Of a stretch of DNA of 64,000 bases, positions 20,881 through 28,895 are shown in pieces. The number at the start of each line of letters is the position of its first letter. Position 1 is the first letter of the stretch. The notes below the pieces were generated by a model. The model made no database searches and had not been told where the DNA came from. It saw only the letters and a list, made by a program, of their open reading frames with translations. The position numbers and the translations under genes were made by a program. This DNA is from Phycicoccus sonneratiae (lineage in GTDB: Bacteria > Actinomycetota > Actinomycetes > Actinomycetales > Dermatophilaceae), in assembly GCF_016887965.1 (NCBI RefSeq), contig NZ_JAFDVD010000004.1:1-64000 (forward strand), given 5' to 3'.

Positions 20881-21039
20881 TCAGTGGTGGCCCTTGGCCA
20901 CCATGCGCAGGATCCGCAGGTTGAACACCGCGAACCGGGTCGCCTGGAACGGCAGGCTGCGCCGGCGGCGGAGGGTCCTCGCGGTGGGCAGGGGCGCGCC
21001 GGACAGGTCGGCGGCGGGCGTCGTGTCGTTCGTGGTCAT
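20881..21039 (-). CDS. Small basic protein downstream of SQR
   Basis: A 52-residue ORF starting at ATG 21039, four bases after the sulfide:quinone oxidoreductase stop and on the same strand. After a T/A-rich N-terminus it has LRRRRSLPFQATRFAVFNLR and ends RMVAKGHH, a basic amphipathic helix that could bind membrane phospholipid or SQR. Its stop codon lies in a 15-bp palindrome (CTGAGCA-G-TGCTCAG, 20870-20884) that also holds the opposing cstR stop. No family recognised with certainty. Confidence 0.6.
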   Translation of the reverse strand: MTTNDTTPAADLSGAPLPTARTLRRRRSLPFQATRFAVFNLRILRMVAKGHH

Positions 21040-21043
21040 CTGC

Positions 21044-22501
21044 TCACTCCGGGATGAACTGCCAGCCGAGGCGGCCCTTGGCCTTGTGGATGAAGAGGTG
21101 GTGCAGCATGAGCTTGACCCAGTGGCCGCTCAGCCCGATCTCGCCCCGCGTGTCGTCGAGGTCGCGACCGGTGGGGTAGCGCGAGTAGTCGGGGACGACC
21201 GGCATCATCGTCATCGCCGCGGCCGAACCGCGCCGCATGCCGGCGCCGGCCGACGCGACGCAGGCGGCGCCCATCCGGGCCATCGAGGCCTCGTGGGCAG
21301 GACGGTCGGCGCCGTGCCTGATCCGGTCGACGATGGTCTGCGCCGCCGTCCGGCCCATGACGCCCGACGGCATGCCGGTGCGCGGCGGCGAGGGGGCGAT
21401 GACGGTGCCGTTGGCGCTGGTGCGCGGTCGCGAGATCTGGTGCGGGGGAGCGAAGGCGATGCCCACGGCGAAGACGTTGTCGTGGCCGGGTGCGAGGTAG
21501 GTGCGCGGCCAGTCCTCACCGCGCCACTCCTCGTAGGGCTTCGGCGTGTAGTCGGCGTCGACCCGCATGAAGCCGCTCGGGGCGAACATCGTCGCGGTGA
21601 TGTCGGTGCCGTCGCGGTCGAAGGCCTGGAGCGGGACGCCGCCGAAGGGTGGCAGCAGCATCCCGAAGTCGAAGGCCAGCTCGTGCATCTCACCGTCGAG
21701 CGTCTCGTAGTGGACGACCCCGGGCTCGACGCGGTGCACGTGCGCGCCCAGCACCGCCTCGACGCCGCGCTCGCGGAACAGGCTGGCCGTCCACAGCTCG
21801 GAGGTGGTCTGGAACCCGTTCTCGGCGAACGTCATCCCGTCGACCCCGAAGTCGCCGAGGGCGGCCTCGTTGGTGAGGTACACGAGTCGGGCGAGATCGC
21901 GGACACCGGCCTCGCGCAGCTCGTGGTCGACGTTGAAGACGTACTCGAAGGCGGCGCCCTCACACGTGCACGTGCCGTGCCCCATGCCGACGACGAGGGT
22001 CTGGGGCTGCCCCTGCCGGAGCCGGTCGATGACCGCACGGAGGTGGGCGGCCGCCTCGACGGCGTGGTCGGCGGTGCACACCGAGACGGTGTGCCCACCG
22101 TCCGGTCCGAGGCCGGGGGTCATCCCGAAGCGCAGCTGCGGCCCGGTGGCGTTGACGAGGTAGTCGTAGCGGATGCGCTCCTCCTCGCCGGCGCGGTCGG
22201 GTCCCGTGTGGACGATGTCGACCGCCCCGCGCTCGCTCTCGGCATCCCCGTTCGGCCGGATGGCGACGGCCTTGGCCTGGCGGTACGCGATGCCCTTGCG
22301 GGCGTACACGGGGGCCAGCGGGAAGACCACGGACTCGCGCGGCATCTTCCCGACGCCGACCCAGATGTTGCTGGGGATCCAGTTCCAGCGGGAGTTGGGC
22401 GACACCACGGTGACGGTGTGGCCCTTCGGGAGCAGGCGGCTCAGGTGGAGGGCGGCGGTGTGGCCGGCGACTCCCGCCCCGAGCACGACGACGTCTGCCA
22501 T
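21044..22501 (-). CDS. sqr: Sulfide:quinone oxidoreductase-type flavoprotein
   Basis: A 485-residue FAD-dependent oxidoreductase that would oxidise sulfide and pass electrons to the membrane quinone. The FAD site VVVLGAGVAGHTAA is at the N-terminus, redox cysteines appear in GHGTCTCEG (about 175-183), and VFAVGIAFAP is the second FAD contact. The last 35 residues (GHWVKLMLHHLFIHKAKGR) form an amphipathic membrane anchor typical of SQR. ATG 22501 is chosen for its GGAG site; an upstream ATG at 22537 overlaps the operator. Confidence 0.87.
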   Translation of the reverse strand: MADVVVLGAGVAGHTAALHLSRLLPKGHTVTVVSPNSRWNWIPSNIWVGVGKMPRESVVFPLAPVYARKGIAYRQAKAVAIRPNGDAESERGAVDIVHTGPDRAGEEERIRYDYLVNATGPQLRFGMTPGLGPDGGHTVSVCTADHAVEAAAHLRAVIDRLRQGQPQTLVVGMGHGTCTCEGAAFEYVFNVDHELREAGVRDLARLVYLTNEAALGDFGVDGMTFAENGFQTTSELWTASLFRERGVEAVLGAHVHRVEPGVVHYETLDGEMHELAFDFGMLLPPFGGVPLQAFDRDGTDITATMFAPSGFMRVDADYTPKPYEEWRGEDWPRTYLAPGHDNVFAVGIAFAPPHQISRPRTSANGTVIAPSPPRTGMPSGVMGRTAAQTIVDRIRHGADRPAHEASMARMGAACVASAGAGMRRGSAAAMTMMPVVPDYSRYPTGRDLDDTRGEIGLSGHWVKLMLHHLFIHKAKGRLGWQFIPE

Positions 22502-22537
22502 GGCGTCTCCTTCGACGTGGGTGGATGCGTCGACCAT

Positions 22538-22553
22538 ATACCCAGAGGGGTAT
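22538..22553. promoter_or_regulatory. CstR/CsoR-type operator 2, sqr promoter
   Basis: ATACCC-AGAG-GGGTAT, the second perfect 6-4-6 copy. It abuts a minus-strand TATGGT (22533-22538) that would be the sqr -10 element, giving a leader of about 25 nt with a GGAG site. On the other side, 45 bp away, a lone half site GGGGGTAT (22593-22600) overlaps the likely -10 of the TrkA-like gene. Confidence 0.83.
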
Positions 22554-22639
22554 CAACGCGAGGCGATCCGGGTCACATCCGTCGGTACGGGCGGGGGTAT
22601 ACGCTGCCGACCGGTGGGGCGTGCCGACAGGAGGTGGCG

Positions 22640-23968
22640 ATGACCGGGGTCCGGCGGGTCGTCGTCGTCGGCGACCTCGAGGTGACCCGCGTGCTGTGCG
22701 CGCTGCTCACCGGGGCCGAGGTCGACGTCGTCCACCTGCTCGCCCCGGACGAGGAGGAGCTCCGCGCCGCCCTCGACGACGCCGTGGACGCCGTGGCGGT
22801 GCTCGTCCGCGGCGACCTGCGGGCCCTGCGCTACGTGCTCCTCGCCGAGCACCTCGCGCCGGGGGTGTCCGTCGTCGTGACCGTCTTCGACCGCACGATG
22901 GCCCGTCGGCTCGCCGCCGTCGTCCCCCGGTGCGTCGTCACCTCGCCGGCCGACGTCGCGGCGCCGGCGGTCGTCGCCGCCTGCCTCGGCGCCGACGTCC
23001 ACGCCGTCCGGACCGGCCCGGACGGGCCGCGGGCGCTCGTGCGCCGGGAGGGCGCCGTCGTCGAGGACCCGTGGCCGGTGCGCGCGCCGACCGTCCTCGA
23101 GCGGGCCGCCCGCTGGGTGCCGCACCGGCACGGCGCCGGCTCCGGCCTGTTCCCGGTCGGCCTCCTCGGACTCGCCCTCACCCTCGCGCTCGAGTGGGCG
23201 CTCGGGGTGGTGGTGCTCCACGAGGGGGTCGTCGAGGCGCTCCGGGCCGCGGCCGGTCTCGTCGCCACGGTGGGGTTCGTGGAGGGTGGGTCGGACGCGG
23301 TCCCGGGCTGGTACCTCGTGACGTCGGCCGTGCTGATGCTCGCCGGCATCGCCTTCACCGGCGCCCTCGTCGCCGGCCTCGTCGAGTGGGTCGTCGGGGC
23401 ACGCACGGTGGCCGTCGCCGGACCCCGCAGCCTGCCGCGGCGCGACCACGTCGTCGTGTCCGGGCTCGGGCAGGTCGGGCTGCGCGTCGCCCAGCTGCTG
23501 CGCGAGCTCGGGATCGGCGTGGTCGTCCTCGAGCGCGACGCGCAGGGCGCGAACCTGGCCCTGGCCCGCGCCTCCCGGTTGCCGGTCGTCGTCGGCGACG
23601 CCGCGCACCGCGCGCTGCTCCGCCGCGTGGGGCTGTCCCGCGCCCGGGCGGTGGCCGCCCTCGGGTCCGACGACCTCGACAACGTCGCGGTGGCCATCGG
23701 TGCGCTCGCCGAGGCGCCGGGCGTGCGCGCCGTGCTGCGGGCGGGCGAGGGTGCGGCGGTCCGCGAGACGACGTCGCTCTTCCGGATCGGTGCGGTGGTC
23801 GACGTCGCGGCGCTCACGGCCGGCTGGGTGTGCTCGTGCGTCCTCGGTGACGAGCCGCTCGTGGCCTGGACCGAACCGGGGGTGGTCGGCGTCCTCACGG
23901 GGGCCGGCGAGCGACGACGTGCCACGCCGGCACGATGCGACTGCGCTTATACCCCTAGGGGTATATAG
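22640..23968 (+). CDS. TrkA/RCK protein with atypical potassium-channel pore
   Basis: A 442-residue membrane protein. Residues 1-150 are Rossmann-like (VVVVGDLEVTRVL), two transmembrane helices (about 170-192 and 228-252) flank a pore-loop segment with T210-V-G-F-V-E, and the C-terminus is an RCK/TrkA-N domain (VVVSGLGQVGLRVAQLL). This is the two-helix potassium channel plan, but the usual TVGYGD filter reads TVGFVE, so selectivity or conduction is uncertain. ATG 22640 has AGGAGG. Its stop codon directly follows operator 3. Confidence 0.72.
   Translation: MTGVRRVVVVGDLEVTRVLCALLTGAEVDVVHLLAPDEEELRAALDDAVDAVAVLVRGDLRALRYVLLAEHLAPGVSVVVTVFDRTMARRLAAVVPRCVVTSPADVAAPAVVAACLGADVHAVRTGPDGPRALVRREGAVVEDPWPVRAPTVLERAARWVPHRHGAGSGLFPVGLLGLALTLALEWALGVVVLHEGVVEALRAAAGLVATVGFVEGGSDAVPGWYLVTSAVLMLAGIAFTGALVAGLVEWVVGARTVAVAGPRSLPRRDHVVVSGLGQVGLRVAQLLRELGIGVVVLERDAQGANLALARASRLPVVVGDAAHRALLRRVGLSRARAVAALGSDDLDNVAVAIGALAEAPGVRAVLRAGEGAAVRETTSLFRIGAVVDVAALTAGWVCSCVLGDEPLVAWTEPGVVGVLTGAGERRRATPARCDCAYTPRGI
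23948..23965. promoter_or_regulatory. CstR/CsoR-type operator 3, TDT operon promoter
   Basis: TATACCCCTAGGGGTATA is a perfect 18-bp palindrome containing ATACCC-CTAG-GGGTAT. It lies in the last codons of the TrkA-like gene and overlaps TATAGT (23964-23969), the -10 element for the transporter operon starting at 23991. This is the most symmetric of the three copies. Confidence 0.88.
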
Positions 23969-23990
23969 TCCGGTCGGAAGGGAGATCCGG

Positions 23991-24998
23991 ATGACCCACG
24001 TGCTCACGACGCCGGCGGCCGGGGCGGACGCGCCCGGCGTGACCGCACCCTCGCTCGCGCACCTGCCCGTCACGCTCTTCGCGTCCGTCATGGGGGTCGG
24101 CGGTCTCTCGCTCGCCTGGCGTCGGGCGGCCCGGACGTGGGCGGTGCCGCAGTGGCCCGCGCAGGTTCTGCTGGCCCTGGCCGCGGCCACCTTCCTCGTC
24201 GTCGGTGCGGCGTACGCGCTCAAGTGGGTGCGCTTCCCGGCGGCGGCCCGCGCCGAGCTGCGACACCCGGTGCGGATGACGTTCGCGCCGACGCTCACCG
24301 TCTCGCTGCTCGTCCTCGCCACGGCCGGTAGGGACGTCGCGCCCGGTGTGGCCTCCGTGCTCTGGTGGCTGGGTGCGGTGGGCCACCTCGCGGCCACCTT
24401 CGCCGTCCTGGGGGCCTGGTCGGCACGCACCGACATCGGCCCGGCGGCCGTAACACCGGCGTGGTTCGTCCCCGTCGTCGGCAACGTCGTCGCACCCCTG
24501 GCGGCCGCCGAGGTGGGCTCGGTGGAGGTGGCGTGGTTCGCGTTCGGCGTCGGGGTCGTGTTCTGGCTCGCCCTCCTGCCCCTCGTCCTCCACCGGCTGC
24601 TGCTCCACGACAGCCCGCTGCCGGAGCGGCTGCTGCCGACGGTCGCGATCCTCGCCGCCCCACCGGCGGTGTCGCTGCTGGCCTGGCAGGCGCTCACGGG
24701 GACGGCGGACGGACCGGTCGTGCGCATCCTCGGTGCCGCGACGCTGGCCTTCGTCCTGCTGCTCGCCGCGCACCTGCCGCGGCTGCGGCGGCTGCCGTTC
24801 GGGCTGCCCTGGTGGGCGTACACCTTCCCGCTCGCGGCGGCCGCCGCCGCGGCCGTGTCCGTGGCAGGGACCCGGCCGCAGGTGGGGTACGACGTCGTGG
24901 CGGCCGGGCTCCTCGTCGTGGCGACCGTGGTCGTCGTCGGCGTCGCGGGGCTCACCGTGCGGACCGCGACCCGCCGCGAGATCTGCCGGCCGGAGTGA
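23991..24998 (+). CDS. TDT/SLAC1-family anion transporter
   Basis: A 335-residue protein with about ten hydrophobic helices and the family motif PAWFVPVVGNVVAPL (about residues 155-169), as in TehA, Mae1 and the sulfite pump SSU1. Annotators often call such proteins tellurite or C4-dicarboxylate transporters. Control by operator 3 and the coupled sulfur genes make sulfite efflux the better guess. ATG 23991 is preceded by GGAAGGGAG. It overlaps the next gene by GTGA. Confidence 0.82.
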   Translation: MTHVLTTPAAGADAPGVTAPSLAHLPVTLFASVMGVGGLSLAWRRAARTWAVPQWPAQVLLALAAATFLVVGAAYALKWVRFPAAARAELRHPVRMTFAPTLTVSLLVLATAGRDVAPGVASVLWWLGAVGHLAATFAVLGAWSARTDIGPAAVTPAWFVPVVGNVVAPLAAAEVGSVEVAWFAFGVGVVFWLALLPLVLHRLLLHDSPLPERLLPTVAILAAPPAVSLLAWQALTGTADGPVVRILGAATLAFVLLLAAHLPRLRRLPFGLPWWAYTFPLAAAAAAAVSVAGTRPQVGYDVVAAGLLVVATVVVVGVAGLTVRTATRREICRPE

Positions 24999-25726
24999 AC
25001 GCCGTGCCCGCCTCGTCGTCGCCCGCCGTCGCCCTGCCCGCCTGGGGCTCGGTCCTCGTCGTCGTCGCGCACCCCGACGACGAGTCGTTCGCCCTGGGCG
25101 CGCTGCTCGACCGCTTCGTCGCGCAGGGCGCCGAGGTCTCGGTCCTCTGCCTGACCCGGGGTGAGGCCTCGACCCTCGGCGCCGACGTCGGCGACCTCGC
25201 CGCGGTCCGGACGCGCGAGCTCGAGGCCGCGGGCGCGGAGCTCGGCATCCGCGCGGTGCGCCTGCTGTCGTTCCCGGACGGAGGTCTCGCCGGACTCGAC
25301 CCGGACGTGCTTCGCGCGGCGGTGTCCGCCGAGCTGGACCGTGCCCGTCCCGACGGCGTCCTCGTGATGGACCCCGTCGACGGGGTCACCGGGCATCCCG
25401 ACCACGAGGCGGCGTCGCGGGCCGCGCTGGCCGTCGCGGCCTCCCGCGGGGTCCCGGTGCTCGGGTGGGCACTGCCCGCCGAGGTCGCCCGGACGCTGAA
25501 CACCGAGCTCGGTGCCTCGTTCGCCGGCCACCCCGCCGAGGACCTCGTGGCCGTCGCGGTCGACCGTGCGGGCCAGCGCCGCGCGGTCGCGTGCCACGCC
25601 AGCCAGGCCGTGCCGGGCAGCGTGCTGTGGCGCCGCCTCGAGCTGCTCGGCGACCACGAGCACGTCCGCCACCTCTCGCCCCAGCCCATGACCCGCACGA
25701 CCGACCGTCCCCAGGAGACCCCGTGA
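24995..25726 (+). CDS. PIG-L (LmbE-like) deacetylase/amidase
   Basis: A 243-residue zinc hydrolase. HPDDE at residues 26-30 and HPDHEA near residue 127 supply metal ligands and the catalytic Asp, as in MshB, Mca and BshB, which act on mycothiol or bacillithiol compounds. Starts at GTG 24995 inside the transporter stop and itself overlaps the rhodanese start. Placement in a sulfur-stress operon suggests work on low-molecular-weight thiol conjugates or persulfides; that is inference. Confidence 0.8.
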   Translation: MNAVPASSSPAVALPAWGSVLVVVAHPDDESFALGALLDRFVAQGAEVSVLCLTRGEASTLGADVGDLAAVRTRELEAAGAELGIRAVRLLSFPDGGLAGLDPDVLRAAVSAELDRARPDGVLVMDPVDGVTGHPDHEAASRAALAVAASRGVPVLGWALPAEVARTLNTELGASFAGHPAEDLVAVAVDRAGQRRAVACHASQAVPGSVLWRRLELLGDHEHVRHLSPQPMTRTTDRPQETP

Positions 25727-26169
25727 CCCACCGCACCACCGCCCTGCTCGCCGCCGCCGTCCTCTCGGTCTCCCTCGGGGTGGCCGGATGCTCCGGGTCG
25801 CCCGACGTCGGCGTGTCCGTCGGCCCCACGGCCTCGGCCGCCCCCGCCGCGGGCTCGACCCTCGCCCCGGCCGACTTCGCGGCGGCGCTCAAGCGGCCCG
25901 GGACGACCCTGCTCGACGTGCGCACTCCGGCGGAGTTCGCCGGCGGGCACCTCCCGGGCGCCGTCAACCTCGACGTCTCGGCGCCCGACTTCGCGACCCG
26001 GCTCGCGGCCCTGGACCCGGCGGCGCCGTACGCCGTGTACTGCCACTCGGGCAACCGGTCGGGTGCGGCGGTCGCGGAGATGTCGGCCGCGGGTTTCGCG
26101 GACGCCTACGACCTCGAGGGCGGCATCGGCGCCTGGCAGGACGCCGGCGGCGAGGTCGTCACGGGCTGA
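25723..26169 (+). CDS. Rhodanese-domain lipoprotein
   Basis: A 148-residue exported rhodanese. A signal peptide ends in the lipobox VAGC (cysteine at about 23), followed by a P/A/S-rich linker and a rhodanese domain with DVRTPAEFAGGHLPGA and the active loop CHSGNRSGA. It would be anchored on the outer face of the membrane and could receive sulfane sulfur there. Last gene of the operator-3 operon. Its 3' end overlaps the convergent acetyltransferase gene by 11 bp. Confidence 0.85.
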   Translation: MTHRTTALLAAAVLSVSLGVAGCSGSPDVGVSVGPTASAAPAAGSTLAPADFAAALKRPGTTLLDVRTPAEFAGGHLPGAVNLDVSAPDFATRLAALDPAAPYAVYCHSGNRSGAAVAEMSAAGFADAYDLEGGIGAWQDAGGEVVTG

Positions 26170-27319
26170 CCGCGGGGTCGGCGAGCACGGCCATGAAGTG
26201 CACGTCGACCCAGCGGCCGTCGAGGAGCAGCGCCTCGCGGCCGGTGCCCTCGTGGACGAACCCGACCTTCTCGTAGACGTGCCGCGCCCGGGGGTTGGTG
26301 TCGTACACCTCGAGCCGGATGCGGTGCAGCCCCATCGACCCGAGCCCGTGCTCGACGACGAGCCGGGTCGCCTCGGTGCCGAGGCCCCGCCCGCGCCCGG
26401 CGGCCCCGACGAAGGTCCGGAAGCCGCACGAGCGGTTGCCGGAGTCCCAGTCGTTGAGCACGACCTCGCCGACGACCGACCCGTCGACGTTGTCGAGGAC
26501 CGCGAGGACGAGGCGGTCGTCGGCGACGGCCCACGCCCCGTAGATCTCGCGCAGCCGCTGGGGGTCCGTCGCCGGCAGCGGAGCGGTGCTGTCGTGCACC
26601 GACCCGGTGAGCACCGCGATCTCGTCGTCCTCGCGGACGACGCGGTCGAGGACGTCGGCGTCCTCGGCGGTGACCGGGCGCAGGGTGACGAGGTCACCGA
26701 CGAGGGTCGGCTTGGCCGCGAACGGGCTGGGTGCCTCGTCGGCGCCCCCTGGGGTCCGGTCGGCGCCGGAGGTGCGGCCGCGGTCGCGGTCGCGGCGGAG
26801 CAGCCCGTGGACTGAGGAGTCGGTGACGAACCCGTCGACGACGCAGTCCTCGCGCAGGGTCCCCTCCCGGACGAACCCGAGCTTGTCGAGGACCCGCGCG
26901 CAGGCGAGGTTGCGGGTGTCGGCCTCGGCCTGCACCCGGTTGAGGTCGAGGGTGGCGAACCCCCAGTCGAGGAGGGCGTCGGCGGCCTCCGTCGCGAACC
27001 CGTGGCCCGAGGCGTCCTCGGCGAGGCAGAGGGTGAGCGAGGCGGTGTGGTGCCTCGGGTCATGGCCGGTGAGGGCGCACCACCCGACGAACGTTCCGCC
27101 GTCCTTGCGCTCGAGGAGCAGGCGGACGCCCGATCCCTCGTCGGCCATCGTCCGGCAGGCCGCGATGAAGCGTGCTGCCCGGGCGGGGTCCGTCCACGGT
27201 GGGTCGTCCCAGTACCGCAGCTGGTGCGCGTCGCTCTGGAGGGCGAAGAGCGCCTCGGCGTCGGTGTCGGCGAACGGGCGGAGCCGCAACCGGTCCGTCG
27301 TCAGGGTCGGCGTCTCCAT
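26159..27319 (-). CDS. Tandem GNAT acetyltransferase (RimJ-like), two domains fused
   Basis: A 386-residue protein containing two complete GNAT domains of the RimJ/RimL type: residues 1-180 (acetyl-CoA loop near EDASGHGFATEA, then NLACARVLDKLGF) and about 200-386 (GAAGRGRGLGTEATRLVVEH, then NPRARHVYEKVGF). A polar linker rich in R, G and D joins them. Substrates unknown; fusion of two halves is uncommon. ATG 27319 is six bases after GAGGGT. Confidence 0.8.
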   Translation of the reverse strand: METPTLTTDRLRLRPFADTDAEALFALQSDAHQLRYWDDPPWTDPARAARFIAACRTMADEGSGVRLLLERKDGGTFVGWCALTGHDPRHHTASLTLCLAEDASGHGFATEAADALLDWGFATLDLNRVQAEADTRNLACARVLDKLGFVREGTLREDCVVDGFVTDSSVHGLLRRDRDRGRTSGADRTPGGADEAPSPFAAKPTLVGDLVTLRPVTAEDADVLDRVVREDDEIAVLTGSVHDSTAPLPATDPQRLREIYGAWAVADDRLVLAVLDNVDGSVVGEVVLNDWDSGNRSCGFRTFVGAAGRGRGLGTEATRLVVEHGLGSMGLHRIRLEVYDTNPRARHVYEKVGFVHEGTGREALLLDGRWVDVHFMAVLADPAVSP

Positions 27320-28814
27320 GTCGCCACCCTCTGTCGGGCACGGGCGTGGCGCAACCGGGTTCAGTCGACCGGTTGGAGGGTGCGGTGCTGGGTTCGGTGG
27401 TGCGGGTGGCGCCGTTGGGGCCGTGCCAGGTGGTGGTGCCGTCGGGGGACAGGACGGGTCGCCAGCGTTGGGTCTGCTTGAAGCGGTGGTGCCGTCGGCA
27501 GAGCGACTCGAGTCCGGTGGGTGTGGTGGTGCCGTCGGGCCAGGGTCTGACGTGGTCGAGGTCGCAGCGTGCGGCGGGTCTGGTGCAGCCCCACATGCGG
27601 CAGGTGCCGTCGCGGGTCTTGACGAAGTCGCTGATGGTCTTGGGTGGTCGGTAGGCGCTCGTGGCGAGGCTGGCGAGGGTGCCGGTGTCGGCCTCGAGCA
27701 CGGCCCGGGAGACCTCCATCGGCAGCAGGCGCAGGAGGTTGGCGAGGGTGGCCGGGTCGACCCAGCCGAGACCGGGGATCCCGGTGCCGGAGACCGCGTA
27801 CCCGGGCGAGACGACCGCCATAGTTCGGGCGATGTCGCCGTCGAGCTCGGCCGGCTCTTCGATCCAGGAGAGTTCCTCGCGGGAGGCGGGGTCGAGGTCG
27901 CCGTAGCGGACCTCCTGACCCGTGACGTGGTCGATCAGCGTCTCGTCGTCGTCCCAGTCGACCCGGAACCGTTCCCCGGCAACCGGTTCGGGTGCGGGCC
28001 GGTCGGTGACGACCGGGACCCCGAGGGTCACCTGGGCCGACACCGTCACGTTGCGCAGGACCAGGTCGGTCAGCGCATCAGCGCGGGACTCCGGCACCGA
28101 GAGGGTGTCGTCGACCTGCCGGTACTCGCGCGCGAGCTGCTCGACCGCGGACCACATCGCCGCCGACGTTGCGGTCGGGAGGGACGCGAACCAGTCGGTC
28201 AGCCCGTCCACCCCGGCCCGGGTCTCGACGCACCGACCGCGGCGGGTCTTCGCAGCGTGCGCGGCGACCTGGTCGGCCGCCACTCGTCCGGCGACGCATC
28301 GCGCCTCCCCGGTGACGCGGGCGGGGTCCATCGCGGGAAGCCGGCCCGCGAGCTCGGCATCGACCCGGACACACGCGTCGGCGTCGAGGCCGGCGCACGC
28401 GTCGACGACCTTGTGCGCGGTCACCGCCGCCACGTCACCGGCGACGAGCAGGTCGCGGATCGCCGGGAAGCGTTCACCCAGTGCCGCACCGAGCGCGGCC
28501 TTGCGCCCCGCGACCCCCTCGGTCAGCCCGCAGGCCAGAGACATCTCCGTCGCGGCCATCGCGTCGACGAACCCGACCGGGTGCACCCGCTCCCACGGCC
28601 CCGGCTCCCGCAGCGTGGTCTCCACCCGCGCACCCCACGCCCCCGCCACGGCGACCAGCGAGTCGGCCGCGTTCGCGAGCCCCTGCGCCTCACCCGCGAG
28701 CCCGAACGCATCCTCCGCCGACAGCCCCCGACCCCTGTCGGCGAGCTCACGACCCAGCGCCGCGCACTCCTCGCGCAGTGCCGCGATGCGGCTGCTGATC
28801 GTCCCCCTGTCCAT
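27060..28814 (-). CDS. DUF222 / HNH endonuclease domain protein (13E12-type)
   Basis: A 584-codon ORF with an N-terminal helical DUF222 domain and an HNH nuclease motif (CRMWGCTRPAARCDLDH, then LCRRHHRFKQTQRW) around residues 405-450. Such genes are multi-copy, mobile-like families in actinobacteria. ATG 28814 lies five bases after TAGGAT. The reading frame runs on for about 260 bp inside the downstream acetyltransferase gene, giving an R/P-rich tail that looks non-native. The true stop was probably nearer 27320-27370 and lost by a frameshift or stop mutation. Confidence 0.7.
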   Translation of the reverse strand: MDRGTISSRIAALREECAALGRELADRGRGLSAEDAFGLAGEAQGLANAADSLVAVAGAWGARVETTLREPGPWERVHPVGFVDAMAATEMSLACGLTEGVAGRKAALGAALGERFPAIRDLLVAGDVAAVTAHKVVDACAGLDADACVRVDAELAGRLPAMDPARVTGEARCVAGRVAADQVAAHAAKTRRGRCVETRAGVDGLTDWFASLPTATSAAMWSAVEQLAREYRQVDDTLSVPESRADALTDLVLRNVTVSAQVTLGVPVVTDRPAPEPVAGERFRVDWDDDETLIDHVTGQEVRYGDLDPASREELSWIEEPAELDGDIARTMAVVSPGYAVSGTGIPGLGWVDPATLANLLRLLPMEVSRAVLEADTGTLASLATSAYRPPKTISDFVKTRDGTCRMWGCTRPAARCDLDHVRPWPDGTTTPTGLESLCRRHHRFKQTQRWRPVLSPDGTTTWHGPNGATRTTEPSTAPSNRSTEPGCATPVPDRGWRHGDADPDDGPVAAPPVRRHRRRGALRPPERRAPAAVLGRPTVDGPRPGSTLHRGLPDDGRRGIGRPPAPRAQGRRNVRRVVRPHRP

Positions 28815-28895
28815 ACCCGATCCTACCTCGCAGCGCCGACAGGCGAAAGGGTTCATCCACAGGTATTTGCCCTCAGCAGAACGACATTGGAGGCA

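Noticed and set aside
23991-24998. Tellurite-resistance protein
   Set aside because: Family name only; operator and neighbours favour a sulfur anion role, and no other tellurite genes are present.
27060-28814. Intact mobile element at the HNH gene
   Set aside because: No terminal repeats, target duplication or recombinase was seen; DUF222/HNH genes occur alone.
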